Positions 1 through 12,847 are shown, numbered from the stretch's first letter. The stretch is 64,000 nt of DNA from Crambe crambe (GCA_963924555.1 OZ004594.1:5983563-6047562), one strand, 5' to 3'. A program made the numbers and translations. The notes: a model not told the origin generated them from the letters alone.

Positions 1-480
1 GCCGTGCCTTCGTATATTCTATGAATTTCCTTATCAAGTTTCTTTCAGGTTTCACTCCTAATTTTCAGTGACACATTCGATGTATAATGGGGCTTCATAA
101 AACTGTGTCAACCACCCATTCTATGACTTCTATTGTCTTCAAAATTCATCAATTGCCATGACGCTAAGGGAGAGAGGAGTGGTTTGGGGCTTAGCATTAT
201 AATGATGCTATTAATTGTTGGAAAAAGCCCTCTAATTGACAGTTAAGGCAGCAGAGGAGTCTTGTTTCTTTGATAACTCTCATGCTATTCTTGTTTGTGC
301 AGACATCAATTTATAATAAAAAGGCACTAATAACAAAACGACTAGCTAACATTGACCATAATTATTATGTAGTGTAAACTGACTTTTGTGGCAGAACTGA
401 AGAACAAATCCATTCTATACACTGTCCATGTGATGTGCTCTTCTTCTAATGCAAGGAATATAGCCGATTTCCCTTCATTT
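1..480. other. No gene recognised
   Basis: AT-rich sequence with stops in all frames. I see no domain, RNA gene or clear repeat. Confidence 0.5.
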
Positions 481-1200
481 TCCTGCAGGTGAATTTGAGC
501 ATGCTATCAAGAAGCAAGTTGACCACTCCTGTCTACTGGCAAGCAATATAGCACTCCACCTATCTTTATCCTGCAAGTTGATATTTGATAGCCAGTAGTA
601 TGTCAACCACTTCAGCGTATCCATCATAGCTTGCCGACATCAAAGGAGGGAATCCATATCTGTTAAATAGTTGATCGACCTTAGCATCATTTCCAATAGC
701 TTTGCTCCTATTCTGTATAGCTGCATACTAAACAGTTGATAGGTCTCCTTTTGAGCGCACATCTATCTGAGCACTATTTTCTAGCAGCAAATATTTCGAC
801 ATTCCCATTTGCACTTGCACTCATCAACACTGATGATCCATCGTTCTGCAACCAAGTCGACTGCAGCACCCTTTTCAAGCAACCAACTTGCCATTTCATT
901 CCAATTTTGGAATTATTAGTGCCGAACTTTTTTCTGTAAGTCTATCGTGGCTCCACTCCTTAATGAAAGTTCATTGTGTCCTTCTTTAGTTACGTTCATC
1001 AATGCTGACCACCCAGAATCACCTTGTGCGTCAACCTCTTCCAACAATAGAGTAAGTGATCAATTATCAGACGGATCAATTACTGGACAATTGTACCTAG
1101 AAAACTCTGCTTCCAACTTTGACATTTTTTTGGCATCTGGTATATATGATTTAGGTATCAAAAGATTGAAAACTTGATTCAGAATCCTGACTTTCAGCTG
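480..1200 (-). pseudogene. Ankyrin-repeat gene remnant
   Basis: Read on the minus strand, this stretch gives several pieces with the ankyrin spacing (a G/S-x-x-L-M-x-A core, then small-residue turns). Examples are DSGWSALMNVTKEGHNELS near 1020-960, DGSSVLMSASANGNVE near 840-790, KYLLLENSAQID just after it in another frame, and GFPPLMSASYDGYAEVVD near 650-600. The pieces lie in different frames and stops fall between them (for example after VRH near 925), so at least three frame breaks separate consecutive repeats. Ankyrin repeats are protein-interaction modules; nothing shows what the parent protein did. It runs antisense to the MCMDC2-like gene that follows. It could be an exon series with very small introns, but stops inside repeats favour decay. 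Confidence 0.6.
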
Positions 1201-1788
1201 TGGCTGTTAATTCATGTACATCATTAAAGGAATTATCCAAAAAAAAATATAATAATAATCATATTTCAGACGGCTACCAGTTTGTGGGTTCCATCCTTCC
1301 CCTATCTGGGTCTACATTTATAGAAGTCAAGCTTCAAATACCGCTGCAATACAAACCTTAGGCACTATAGGGTAATCAATATTCAGACGGCTGATTTTTA
1401 ATGGTGGAGGATGGTGGAGGATGTCACACTTAGAACACTAGATGGTACGTTTACATGTATGAAAAAAAAATACATCAACATTACCAAGTCAACTACTGCC
1501 TGTATGTAATTGATCAAGGTGCATATCTAGCTTATCACTTTGCTGTTATCAGATCCTTTCATTCAAAGTGCTTTATTACCGGCTATCCAACTTCGCAGCT
1601 CAGTTTATGTGGACATTCAAGTACCATTTGGTGGAGTCTCTTTATTAAGAAGACGTGACTGCATCTCTTTGTTTCATTCATAGAGTCTGATGCTTACATA
1701 TTAGTGCCGTCTGTTGTGTGATAATGAAATTGACTCTTGATTAAAAATTGTAAGGGAAAAATCCGATTAAAATTTCCTTTCATTTTAG
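1201..1788. other. No supported exon; likely upstream intron
   Basis: Several stop-free stretches exist (for example 1455-1658), but none matches a protein family I know. N-terminal exons of the MCMDC2-like gene should lie here or upstream. I could not place them, and the family's N-terminal half is poorly conserved. Confidence 0.4.
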
Positions 1789-4700
1789 ATAAGCTGTACA
1801 TTATGCTAGTTCCTTGTGATTGGTGTGATACTCATTTCAAACTGCAACGGCTACATAGAGTGTGTGTTGTAAGGAAAGATCTGTGCAGTGGACTCAGACT
1901 TGGGGCAAGGGTCACTGTAATTGGTGCTCCCACTCGTAAACTAGTCACTCACTCTCAGCAGACATTCATCAACTCAATTATAGAGGTATGTTTGTATATG
2001 TTTCATTCAGCCAAATAATATTTCAATGGAATTAAGTCAGAGGCAGAAGCTATTGCCCTCTATGCCAAGAAGCATTCTTTATCTTGAAAGGTGATATAAT
2101 TATAGTTATCATAGTACTTACTTTTGAGGAGCTATCAAATGGTACCCAATTTGGTTCTGCTGCTCTCCTACTTAACTGTCTGTGCTTTGTCTTTCTGTAC
2201 TTAACTGTCTGTGCTTTGTTTGTCTTTCTGTCTGTGTTTTTGTCATTCTGTACTATTGGTTGCTACTTAGTGTGATAGAAGAAAAAATCAAGTCAAGTTG
2301 AACTTCATAGAAATTAAAAAAATTTTTTTCAAGTGGAGCTGCATACCAAGTAGGAATATACTGGAACATGGCAGGATTTCCAACTAGAGTAAGCTAGTTC
2401 ATGCTATGAAGCGCCAACTAAAGCCTAGGGAAGAGCAACAAGGTACTGATGGTAGCATAGAGATAGCTTAGAGTTAGAGAAAGTTGCTCCTCAAAAGTAA
2501 AACGCTATAATATGGTACGAGTTTTTCATAAAATCCCAATTATTTGCTTGCTTTGTTTTATAATTCTGCATAGTTTGTGAATATTCTCATTGGGCGTTTA
2601 GTGCTACACTTGCCTTCAGCTTTGCAGGTTAACTGATTTCCCACGTTTCAATGCTGTACTGTCTAACCAAATTATTTTTTCAGCTGATATTTGCCCCCCT
2701 GGCTCTTATCATCGCCTCAAGATTGTGTCTGCTTTTGAAAAAGAAGACAGCAGAAAAAAAAACATGGTATGTGTACATACACAGGATTGGAAGCAGCTCA
2801 TGTATGGTCATTAAGCTAATGTAGTAAAGTTAAGTTCGATCGATTGTTTATTCTACTTTGTATCAATCATCTGACATGCATGACTTCTACTTTGATGTTT
2901 TTTATTTGCAGCATTAGATCTTCTTGCTTATGGATCAGATACAGTTACTATCCATCAGTTGTTTAAAGTTGCCAGTGCTTTGGATCCTAATCCAGTTCAC
3001 CATACTTCACTAAATGATCTTGTTGCCTCCTTAAGAAGGAATAACATGGACACATTCATTGATGGTATGACTAGGGGCAGTAAAATATGTTTGTTAGCTG
3101 AACCTGTAGACAACTTTTCTCTGTTTAGTAATAGAATTCTAGAACTGAAGTGGGTAAGACAATTTTCTGGCTCCATCTCAATTTGGTGATTTAGCTTATA
3201 GTGTTATACTGCACAGTTCTTATTAAAGATGAACCAAAGAACCAGAATGTCATGAATGGCTTACGTAGCTCTGGATCTGGTGGTATTGTGATCCTTTCCT
3301 TCAGTGATAGAATGTGTATGACAGATTTTACGATTGTTCTGGGGATAGATTATAGCTACAGTATTATGTGGCGCGTGTATGAAATTGGAGCTTTACATAC
3401 CATTATTAGCTGGAAGCCTTTTGTTGGCTCATGATAGAGTGTGTGTTATAGAGAATCTCAGCTCCCTCAAGAAAGATGTTAGAGAAATTCTGGAAAAAAA
3501 AATAGTGCATAATTATGTTTGTATTTATGTAGCCATGGAGAGAGATCGGGTGGTTTTGAATGTGCCTAGACAGAAGCAGAAGGGTAAAACTAAGGCTCAA
3601 GAGTTATCTTGGCCATTGAGCTGTAAGATCTGGACTCTTGTAGATCAGTAAGACAGAAAGAAATCTTTATCTAAAGCCAATAGTGAAGTATTGAGGGATT
3701 GAGGGAGTATTCCCTGCAGGTGTGTGTGACAAATTACTTTGTGTGGATGGTAGGAAGGGATTTATAGAAGCAGCTTGCTTATGATGAGAAATTCTAGCCT
3801 CGTACCTAGGCCCCATGAAAAAAGCAGTGTCTGGGTATCAAGAGCCATAGAAGAAGCCCCTGGAAAAATATATTATATACCAAGGCCCCCATGAAGGGGT
3901 TATAAACTTCAAACATGCAATCTATACATTAATCATTGTATTGACTCTATTAGGACACATCAGTCATCGATAAAGGATTAGTAGAGTGAGTCTGGAAATA
4001 TATAACTGATACACTTTATTCATATTAGTTCACATAACTTTGCAGTCGTTTCGGGCTGGTAGTAGTGAACGATCCCAATGACCTTTCTCCTCAAGTACAC
4101 CTGCATGATGTCATGATGAGTCATATCACGAGCAGTAGCAGAAGTGGAGGCTCTCCTCCCCTCTTGTGGATCTGCATCAATACTCATCAGTGATGGAAGA
4201 GGTAAATGAAGATGCCTCCATTCTATTGCAGGATTTTTATGTTGCTAGTCGTAGAGTACGGATGTCTGCATCACGTGCTATGGACATTCCCATCGGAGCT
4301 CTCAACAGCATGCATGTATTTCGATTGGTAATGTATGTATGGTTTAGTGTAATATGAAGCAAGCTTCACACAGACTCGTCATAGGAAGCATTTTTTTTTT
4401 TTTGCAAGGATCGATCCAAAGATCTTGCCTTACCAGAAGAAAGAAAGTCTTCTGGTGTACACATAATAGTCATACATATATTGTCATACTTTTTCAGTGT
4501 GTGGCTCATTTCACTTGCCTAAGTGACTGATTGTAACTGGATCAGAACAATTTCTGTTCTCTGAACAATTGTATGATACTTAGTACACAATTGATTGTCA
4601 GGAACTAATTGATTCTCATTTTTTTTTTGTGTGTAGGAATGCCGTTGCATCTGCACATGCTAAGCTAAATCTGAAGAAAAAGGTTAGTCACAGATATGTC

Positions 4701-4824
4701 ATATGTCATCAGGTAACAAATTCTCAATGACTATGTCGTATATATGTATGTGTGTTAAGCAGTTGTAGAAGATGCGATTTATTTATATGAAGAATCACTT
4801 ACAAGCCGATTTGGTGAGCTTTAA
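1789..4824 (+). CDS. MCMDC2: MCMDC2-like protein (partial gene model, several exons)
   Basis: MCMDC2 is a divergent MCM-family protein acting in meiotic recombination in animals. Exons match it in collinear order: about 1789-1985 (GARVTVIGAPTRK), 2684-2766 (PPGSYHRLK), 2912-3153 (LDLLAYGSDTVTIHQLF), about 3404-3647 (AGSLLLAHDRVCVIENLSS, ending SCKIWTLVD), about 4047-4332 (FGLVVVNDPND, then LLQDFYVASRRVRMSASR), 4637-4682 (NAVASAHAKLNLKKK) and 4763-4824 (VEDAIYLYEESLTSRFG). Good GT and AG signals flank most of them. Open problems: the exon between 3217 and 3400 and its phase are unclear. Within 4047-4332 the two matching halves lie in different frames, and the same break exists in the right-arm copy. 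The phase into the last exon also does not fit. The N-terminus was not found. The gene converges on the astacin copy at 5436-6688. Identification is from remembered family sequence. Confidence 0.65.
2335..2490 (+). repeat. Dispersed repeat inside MCMDC2 intron
   Basis: This block contains TTTCCAACTAGAGTAAGCTA, then AGCGCCAACTAAAGCCTAGG and GAGCAACAAGGTAC. It recurs in reverse complement at about 63640-63790 and partly in the direct sense at about 29520-29600. No coding content or terminal repeats were seen. Confidence 0.6.
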
Positions 4825-5435
4825 TTTTTTTTGTACCCAAGTACCCAAGTGTTACCCTCTAAATTATGCTAGCTCTTTACACTTATGCTTAATTCCCAGG
4901 TTATTCAGTTCTTGGTTTACACGCTACTGTTCACTTGCTGCAAGAGTTTTTAAAAACAACAAGAAGAAAAAAAACTCTAGCTGCACTCATAGTGGTAGAC
5001 ACTGATTTCATTGAACGCCTGGTCTGAACATGGTATATATGGTATAACCACGGTGTTATGACGTTACTTTTTACGATAGTTTGATGAGAGCTTAAGACTT
5101 CTTCATAAGCAGATTGTAGACTTTTGTAAGTGCCATAGAATGGCTAATATTCATCAGCATGAAGAATAGTTTATCTTTATTTTTATTTCGTCATGACTCC
5201 TAAATCAAAGATATTTTTATAATCATGACCCATGCTATCTGTTGTGTGTATCCAACATTTTAATTTGTGTGTGCAATGGCAATTCATTATGTTTCTTATG
5301 TAAGTACTGTCAAGAAAGAGTGTCAGTGCAGAGTTATAACCGAAAACAGTTAAATGCAATGCTGTATAATTATCATCATATCATCATATCATCATAGGTT
5401 TATAATTACGTTCAAGGTCATATTATATTCTTAGA
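4825..5435. other. Intergenic, no gene
   Basis: AT-rich convergent intergenic space between the MCMDC2 3' end and the astacin pseudogene, mirrored at about 22811-23880. It includes a short ATCATCAT run near 5380. No other feature was seen. Confidence 0.5.
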
Positions 5436-6688
5436 TTAATTGCATCCATAGAGTTTGTTGACTGTTACACAGTCACTCACACTTAAATGTTGAGTTCTTC
5501 TGAGGTATGGGCTTCCTTGAGACCAATACACTAGATAATTAATAATATCGATTGTATTCCTCCCATTTTTACTAAATGCCTTTTCGGTTGTAGTGCATGA
5601 TCAAACCATAATCATATCCCAGTTCATATGTATTCACTTCAGACATGGTACACCTTTTAAATTGACTTAGGTACCCTTGAGGTATATTTTCTTTGTTGTT
5701 CTTGACGTACAAGTCTTGATTGGGTCTGGTACGTTCATGCCATATTCCAATTGCATGGCCTATTTCATGCAGGATAACATGATGAAAATCACATCCAGGT
5801 GTTTGTATATCGATTGTTATCTGATAGTCTTGTGTGTACCCCACTGTATTGGTGTAGCAACCTTTGCCATCTGAACGAAATACCAGGGTATCTTCTCCAG
5901 CATGTTCTGTTTCTTGGAAAGTCAAACAAGTCTTCTCGCTCCACTCTCTGATTGCTAGAGTCATTCATACTCTCATGGATGTGATACACTACTCTTCCTT
6001 CTGGCCAGCGTAGAGACTCTTGTACTGCAGTTGAGGAAATCTAAATGGTTATAAAAAGGTTCCAGTCCTATTATTGTACCTCCTTATGCTTAAAATACCT
6101 TTCTTGCTATACTATGATAATTGTTTACGTAAAGGTGAACGACAAGCGATGTACATGATTAGCCTCGCTCCCAGGCTCTCCGTGAATTCTTCACTGAGAA
6201 CCTGGAAACGAGGCTATGTACATGTTAAGAATAATCACATGTACAATCATAATTATGTAATGAACTTACTTCAGGATTTAGTGGCTCCTCGTAGTATGCT
6301 TTAATCAGCTGTCTGCTGATGGCCAAATCACCCTCAAAGTACTTTCCGTTACTATATATCGAGTCGAGTTTAGGAAGATCATCATCTTCCACTAGAGGAA
6401 ACACATCCTATAGAATTATATCAAGGTTGTCTTAAATTCAAACACACTGGTTACTAAAATGGCATTGGACAAAAACTCCCCATCTTGTTTCAATGAATCC
6501 ACCCATGCAGAAATGGCTCCTTTCCCATTTATTTTAAATGCTGCGATCATGTACTAAATCATTCAAGTCGACTCACTTTCTGATGTGCAATGTGATTTCC
6601 AAATGGTGTATCATGATCCCTTGAGTTCACTCTAATCGTTGGTCTGCACCAGGAACAGCCAGAGAAGCATTACAGCAGTTTGATGCAC
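5436..6688 (-). pseudogene. Astacin metalloprotease, broken left-arm copy
   Basis: This is the mirror copy of the intact gene at 21353-22810, with the same three exons and splice sites. It still shows the zinc motif HEIGHAIGIWHERTRPNQD and the Met-turn HY. It carries several disabling changes relative to the right copy. The start ATG is GTG (6686-6688). An 11-base deletion in the signal-peptide exon leads quickly to a stop. About 20 bases are missing after NDS at the start of the catalytic domain (near 5950). One extra A near 5580 turns HYNQKAFSKNG into HYNRKGI and a stop. The middle exon (about 6270-6408) is still open. A truncated product from an internal start is conceivable, but it would lack secretion and the C-terminal cysteines. 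Confidence 0.85.
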
Positions 6689-6857
6689 GTTAGTGCTAGC
6701 TATGTGGCTACATATGACACTTCTAAATGTCCTGTAGCAACTTGTATGCCGATTATAATGACACATTAAGGGATATAGTTGGTATTGTATGAATATTAGA
6801 GTTACACTATTGGACAATAAAGCCTACCTGCACGGTAATAATGCTGTACCCAGGAAG

Positions 6858-6884
6858 CTGTGTGTGTGTGTGTGTGTGTAGCAG
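6858..6884. repeat. GT microsatellite
   Basis: A run of GT dinucleotides. The mirror position in the right arm (21125-21186) is a much longer CA run, so the locus changed length after the arms were formed. Confidence 0.9.
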
Positions 6885-6889
6885 CTGGC

Positions 6890-7890
6890 TTTCGCTTTCT
6901 CTTTGTAAGTGGGGTGAAGGAGAGAGTTTCTTCCAGTTTGGCCTTCCCATATACCTACGATTAGTTAAGATACTGTAATGGGGGTACAAAGATTACGATG
7001 ACAAGGGTCAGCCTAATGGTAATCTAGATCCCCACACTAGTGACAATGACCTTTCACCTTCGCAAATGTATAAACATTTATATTGTACGTCCATCCTAAC
7101 ATTGTAGTTTCTTTCCGTGATGACCTTGGGTAAACTTAGCACGTGCGCTTGCCCCACAATGCTTTCCTAGTTGATAACTTAATACCTCTGCACCTTTGTC
7201 AAACTGAAATGTCATTGCATGGAGTGTGTTCGAGAGAGGGAGGGTCTGAAGAAAAAGAAGAAGCTAACTTTCAAGGCTAGGGAGAGAAGTTGGATGGCTA
7301 CAGTGTTACAGGTCTGCCCCACCCCCCACCTAAGGTTACCATACAAATAGGTACGTTATGTTCGCCACCACTCCTCTCCCAAGCAGTTATTCATTAAACG
7401 TTATTCCATTGGCTACAAAATATAATTTTGATATCTGGGATCCAATTTCACATAAATAATTTTCAATCACATACAGTGAACAGTGGTACAGAATTCAGAG
7501 GGTCAATTCCAATAATAGTTATAGCATAAAAAAAAAGGAAAATTAATAAACTTGCATTCTTGCATTATAAAAACTTAGCTACTTTGTTGTTTTGTAGCGA
7601 TATTTTCAAAAAGTGCATAATTAATATCCCATACCTACGTAGGTGCATATGTATAAGCAATTAATGAACACAATTTGCTTGTTTAGAACCCACAGGCCTT
7701 TTGCAACTCGAACACTACACACATGCACTCACAAAAGCTCTATTTTTAAACAAAGCCTACTAGGATACCAACTTTCAAGGTGACCTCAGCCTTTGTAGAA
7801 AAGGCTAGCTTTAATAACTACAATAGTAGGTTGTATTGATATTTTCGTGCAGGTCTATGAAATTAACTACCTCCTTTCCCAAATGTTTCT
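6890..7890. other. No gene seen
   Basis: Arm sequence shared with about 19930-21120 on the right. No convincing ORF or RNA was seen. The right arm carries a private insertion of about 175 bases at 20107-20282 that is absent here near 7710. Confidence 0.5.
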
Positions 7891-7896
7891 CTTTAC

Positions 7897-8086
7897 CTGT
7901 GATAGTTGTAGTTTAGTTTGAGCCGTTCCATCATGGCCATATCGAGACACATTGCACTATCCCTGGAGTGGTTTCGCTGGATCCTGTCCAATGCAGACCC
8001 TTTTAAATGTAGCTTAGTAAATAATTGCCTCCATTGAGCAGAAAGGCTTTCAATTGAATTGAACACTTCTCCATAATCCTCAGGTG
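7897..8086 (-). CDS. Death-fold domain exon (left copy)
   Basis: A 190-base exon on the minus strand, bounded by an AG acceptor (CACCTGAGG follows it) and a GT donor (GTAAAG). It encodes a helical segment, APEDYGEVFNSIESL, then W-R-Q-L-F-T-K-L, L-D-R-I-Q and the C-terminal helix. The W..L...L....L..I pattern fits the Death domain superfamily, which mediates homotypic protein interaction in immune and apoptotic signalling. The right copy at 19732-19921 is nearly identical but has WLK where this copy has RLK in the last helix. I could not build the rest of the gene. A sequence at 8691-8940 (minus) may be an upstream exon, but it matches nothing I know. Confidence 0.5.
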
Positions 8087-8146
8087 CTATAACAGAACAA
8101 AATATATGAGGGGGAAAATTATTCTTAGTGGGGGAAAAAATCAGTG

Positions 8147-8708
8147 TTATTAATAAGGAACAACTACTAAAGCCTATTCGCATTCACTTGATCCCTTGAT
8201 CATTTATTATAACTGCTATAACTTTAACCACAAAAAACAAAACAAAAAAAAAAAACAAAAACAAGAGTGGGTGATCAGCTCTCTGCTGGTGTCTTAAACA
8301 TGATAATTGAGAAAGATATAGTAAATGATCAAGGGATCATGCGAATGTAAATAGATGTTAGGTAAAAACGATTGTTTTTGGTAATTTCGCAGGTGCTGTT
8401 AAATGGATAGACTAATTTATATGGGAGTTTCAAGGTCATATTTACATTGCACTCGCTTATCAAACTCTGATCCATAAGTTCCAGCAAGATATTATCTACA
8501 TGAAATGCACAAATTCATTTTACTCTGCACCAACCACATTATAGGAATAATAATGCAAGCTGTATATGTATGTTGCTAATGTGGTATCCTCAAAAAGAGG
8601 AGGAAAAACCAGTTTTACTCTGAATCGAGCATGTTTCCAAGCTTACATCATCAGAATGTATTCTCTTATCTACCGGTATTCCAGAGACATTTAACAATTA
8701 TTATTAAA
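8147..8708. mobile_element. Left-arm private insertion with internal hairpin
   Basis: Sequence between the paired landmarks AAATCAGTGTT (8144) and CGGTGGACAG (8709) is absent from the right arm, where these two join directly near 19670-19690. Inside, TGATCCCTTGATCATTTA at about 8189 faces its inverted partner at about 8322-8338. No coding region was found. It inserted after the arms split, or was deleted precisely from the right arm. Confidence 0.6.
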
Positions 8709-8939
8709 CACTGGCTCGGTGGACAGACAAATTACAAGCCTATTACATAAGCATGGAGCCATAGGATCTATTCCTAAAGTATCCTCTCTTATTATGAACA
8801 TAATGCTATCCTGATAAGTGTTGAGGGAACTGGTGTGTCCCAGAATCGTTGTAAGAAGAAGCAATCCCCTGATCCAGCTCTTGCTTTGGTATCGATACAG
8901 ATACGCCCACATCCTACCGTGTCTGTGGACAATGTGATA

Positions 8940-9030
8940 GTTGATATCCTGGCGGCGACGAAATATCCTAGGAGATAGGTCGCTCACGACAGATTTCTGT
9001 CGCCGCGACAGAATCTCCCAGCGATAAAAT
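8940..9030. repeat. GGCGACAAAATATCC fold-back repeat
   Basis: A copy of a short dispersed hairpin whose halves read GGCGGCGAC...ATATCCTAGGAGAT and the complement ending GTCGCCGCGACAG. Other copies lie near 10395-10505, 16097-16200, 19380-19440 and 25750-25825. Confidence 0.7.
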
Positions 9031-9059
9031 AAACTGTGACACCGGTCCAAAGTTTATAC

Positions 9060-9268
9060 ACACCCTCTACGTAGCGTCTATGGAGTGTATAAGCTATTAA
9101 ACTTTGCTGTCTACGAAGACAGTTAGGATTAGAGCTTTACTTCAATTTGAACGATACCATTCCTTAGATCAGGTGTAGAGTTTCAATATGGTACCAAGAT
9201 CGTAGATATAGGATGAAGCAGTCGGGAGTTATGGCTGTCAAGATTATTATTATTATTATTATTATTAA

Positions 9269-9309
<41 letters not shown>

Positions 9310-9340
9310 TATTATTATTATTATTATTATTAGTAAATTA
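9060..9340 (+). repeat. Dispersed repeat ending in a TTA microsatellite tail
   Basis: The sequence GATATAGGATGAAGCAGTCG, then GGAGTTATGGCTGTCAAGA, runs straight into a TTA run (9242-9340). The same 3' end with a TTA tail occurs at about 53700-53845 (+) and in reverse at 19000-19200. This looks like a retroposon with a microsatellite tail. Two of its copies define the inner edges of the large palindrome. Confidence 0.7.
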
Positions 9341-9562
9341 CTAAAGTCTAAAGTCATTCTTTGAAGAACTTGGGAGAAGGATTAGGGAAAACACTGGGGA
9401 AATAAAGTCTTAATTTCAGGATCCAGAAACATGAATTAAAAAATAAAATGTCAACAAAAAAAAAAAAAAAAAACTATAATAATTATGATTAAATGAGAAT
9501 AAGAAGTCCCCAGCACGGCAGAAGCATTGCCTCTTTGTATTTCAATAGATAATCTCTGCAAT

Positions 9563-11896
9563 ATATGGCGGTCGATAATTGAAAATCTACTCTACTATTG
9601 CAAGCATCAATGGCAATGAGAGAGCTATAGGGTGAAATGAAAATATACTTGAAGGTTCAGTTGAAAGAGTAATTGAATAGTTCAACTTTTTTGATATAAT
9701 TTTATTTAATGGTGTGGTCCTGCTTATAAATAAGTTAATTTTAGTTATGTAATTTTTCATGAGCTGAATGATTGTGATCTGGAAGGGCTAGTGCTGATGG
9801 AGTAAGTATCTGTACAGTTTGTAATACAGCCTTCTAAAATAATTGCAGCGAGCGAGCGCAGCTTGCGAACTGACTCTCAGGTCATGACTCATTGAAATTA
9901 TATATATATATATCCATGTCTACACTCCAAGTCGAATGCAGCACATTGCTATAGTAGTAGTTGTAGAGGCTCTAAGCTTCAGTACTTTGTTATATATAAA
10001 CTCAACAGCAAAATCTTTAAAAGTTAACTTGCTTGCTCGCTCGCTGTCAAAATTAATGTTGCATATTTCCCTAGTATAGCGAGCGATTCATGTACGTGAA
10101 TCGATCGAGTAACAATTTATTGACTAGTACGTACAATAGCGGTAGCGTAAGCTCGAAAATTAACTGTGGAAAAAGGAAGTTGAATAACTTCTTATAATAC
10201 AATACAGCTTAAAAATTTTAAATATCGCGAGATTTGCGAACGTGAAAGCGCGCACATAAAAATCATTGCAGCGAGCGAGCTGACTCTCAGGTCATGACTC
10301 ATTGAAATTGTATATATATTTGGAAGCAAAATCTTCTAAAGAGTTGTAATAATTGCTTGTTCGCTCTCTTTTAACTACTTTATATGCAGCGACAATATAT
10401 CCTGGCGGCGACGAAATATCCTAGGAGATTAGGTCGCTCACGAATAATTTCCTAGGATATTTTGTCGCCGCGACAGAATCATCCAGCGACAAAATAATTT
10501 GTGACACCGGCACCAGGACACTTAAATTTTTTTTCAAAGTCTGAAAAAGAAATCGAACGCGAGACCACACATTCAATATCACGCAGTACCAACCATAAAT
10601 TATAATGACACGTGTAATATATCTATGTACGTACTAACCGGTACAAAATACCATTTAACTTCAAACTCTTAGGGAACCCTTTAAGCCTGCCACAACAATG
10701 CGTGAATAGTATGTCCCATACTTCTATATAGCGGTCCCTGCGTTCGCTCACTTGCAGGAACCATTGTAATACATAGTCCGGGTGTCACAGCTAGTTATAC
10801 AAAGACAATTGCTCACCAACAAATTGCCCTAGCAGTAAAAAAATCTCCTATGTCGTTTCTGCATGACACGTACGTACCGTTCATATACCGTACATACGCC
10901 TGGGGCATTTTGAAATGTAGACATACTTATACAATTTCAATGAGTCATGACCTGAGAGTCAGCTCGCTCGCTGCAATGATTAAGTGCGTGCTTTCACATT
11001 CGCAAATCTCGCGATATTTAAAATTTTAAAGCTGTATTGTATTATAAGAAGTTGTTAAACTTCCTTTTTTCATAGTTAATTTTCAAGCTTACACTCCCGC
11101 TATTATACGCACTAGTTAAAGGATTTTTATTTCATTCTCGATCGATTATTTCCACATGCACACGCAAGCAAGTAAGTTAACTCAAAGATTTTGCTGTTGA
11201 ATTTATTATATGTAACAAAGTACTTAAGCTTAGAGCCTCTACAACTACTACTATAGCAATGTGCTGCATTCGACAGTGAGCAAGTAGAGCAGCTTGTAGG
11301 CTCCAGTGCTTGATATTGCTATCAGAGACGGGAAGCTAAATACATAGAAAGTAGTAAATACTTACCACAAGCACTTAGATGAGCCAAGCGCCTACATAAG
11401 CCTAGCGCCTCAATGACAAAAGGCTGTAGAAAACAATCTAGCTTGATTACAATAGGAACATGCGCATTATGCACGCGCGCAGCGCAACTATTTCGGGACA
11501 CGTACCATACGTACGCGCACGCCTGGGGCATTTTGGAGTGTAGACATGGATATATATATATAATTTCAATGTCATGACCTGAGAGTCAGCTCGCAAGCTG
11601 CGCTCGCTCGCTGCAATTATTTTAGAAGGCTGTATTACAAACTGTACAGATACTTACTCCATCAGCACTAGCCCTTCCAGATCACAATCATTCAGCTCAT
11701 GAAAAATTACATAACTAAAATTAACTTATTTATAAGCAGGACCACACCATTAAATAAAATTATATCAAAAAAGGTGAACTATTCACTCTTTCAACTGAAT
11801 ATATTATTTTCATTTCACCCTATAGCTCTCTCATTGCCATTGATGCTTGCAATAGTAGAGTAGATTTTCAATTATCGACCGCCATATATGAGCGGA
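9563..11896. mobile_element. Fold-back element A
   Basis: A self-complementary block of about 2.3 kb. The left end TATATGGCGGTCGATAATTG (about 9565) is mirrored at about 11870-11890. Paired blocks continue inward: CTGGAAGGGCTAGTGCTGAT at 9780 with 11670, and the GCAGCGAGCGAGC block and TTAAATATCGCGAGATTTGC at 10220 with 11000. The centre holds a GGCGACGAAATATCC hairpin. There is no coding capacity. The left half lacks about 270 bases present in the right half. Element B is a second copy, so this is a family and not a one-off event. The ends resemble no superfamily I can name. Confidence 0.75.
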
Positions 11897-12845
11897 CACA
11901 GAGAGGCTGGACCTTAATAAAATAAAATTCCACGATTTAAAGTTAGGGCAAACGTGCACTAATTAAATATGAAGCGCGATGGATCAATGGAATAATACCG
12001 TGCGGAGAATCCACCACAAAAGAAACGTCCGAAGATCACTCAATCTCATTGATAATCGGATACCCCTAGTAGAAATCACATACCAACTAAGCCTAAGGAC
12101 TAACTAGTAGCCCAAGCTGCTACTACAATCATTCGACAATTCAAAACTCGGGGGATCTTATTTACCACATTTCGCGTACTATAAAAATTAAAGTATGCAT
12201 AACATGCCAAATTGTCGCAATGTTCACACAAAAATGGATTGTGTGAACATTGCGACAATTTGGGTGTGCTATGCACATATTAGTTTTTACAGCGTGTACA
12301 CCATGTGATAGAAACTATCAAGTTAAAAGGTTTGATTATTAATTATGCTGGTAAGGTCAGACTTTAAACATGTCTATATTTTCTTAGAATTATTGAACAA
12401 GATGTATAGGCTGAATTCGTTGATTACTACTTTACGGTACTAATGGAACATTTAAAATGAAATAAAAACAAATTGTATGAATGAATATAATTTAAAGTCA
12501 ATGTTAAGAATACAGTACAATCTTATCAATTGTTAAATTACAATTAACTATTTAAAGCGCAATCGTGAGCGATAATTAAAATCTCATATTATTATTACAT
12601 AGAGCAGGCTCATATAGTTGTGCAAAATTACTCAGAGTGATTTATGACTTTTTCGATTTAATCTGTACGAAGGTTGCTCCTTTCGTTCGTGTGCCCAAAA
12701 ATTGAACAGGCAAAATCGCAACCGCCGCGCCTCGTTGCCTGGCTTCGTCTAATACTCTTATTCTTAAGCCAGTATCGAATTCTTCAGGTCTGTGTATGTT
12801 TGCATAATATGTAGGCTTGACACGCAAACGCCCACGCTCATTAAT
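11897..12845 (+). repeat. Flank block F1, direct copy of 17580-18590
   Basis: From AAAATTCCACGATTTAAAG to ACGCCCACGCTCATTAATAG this matches 17580-18590 in order, ending in both cases at a TAA microsatellite. The first 330 bases also match 14460-14765 in reverse. Near 12205-12260 it has a self-complementary stretch (AAATTGTCGCAATGTTCACA). No gene was seen. The recurrence suggests it is the outer part of the fold-back element. Confidence 0.7.
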
Positions 12846-12847
12846 AG

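Larger units (their letters stand above)
3722..9241. repeat. Left arm of a giant imperfect palindrome
   Basis: The whole stretch reappears in reverse complement at about 19012-24984. Landmarks pair in mirror order. The TGTGACAAATTACTTTGTGT edge at 3728 pairs with 24970. The MCMDC2 exon at 4047-4332 pairs with 24327-24645. The astacin exons, the GT microsatellite (6858 with 21125), the death-domain exon (7897 with 19732) and a repeat at 9060-9241 also pair. Most paired blocks differ by scattered substitutions and small indels, plus larger private insertions, so the arms are an old duplication and not identical sequence. The inner end abuts a TTA microsatellite. Confidence 0.9.
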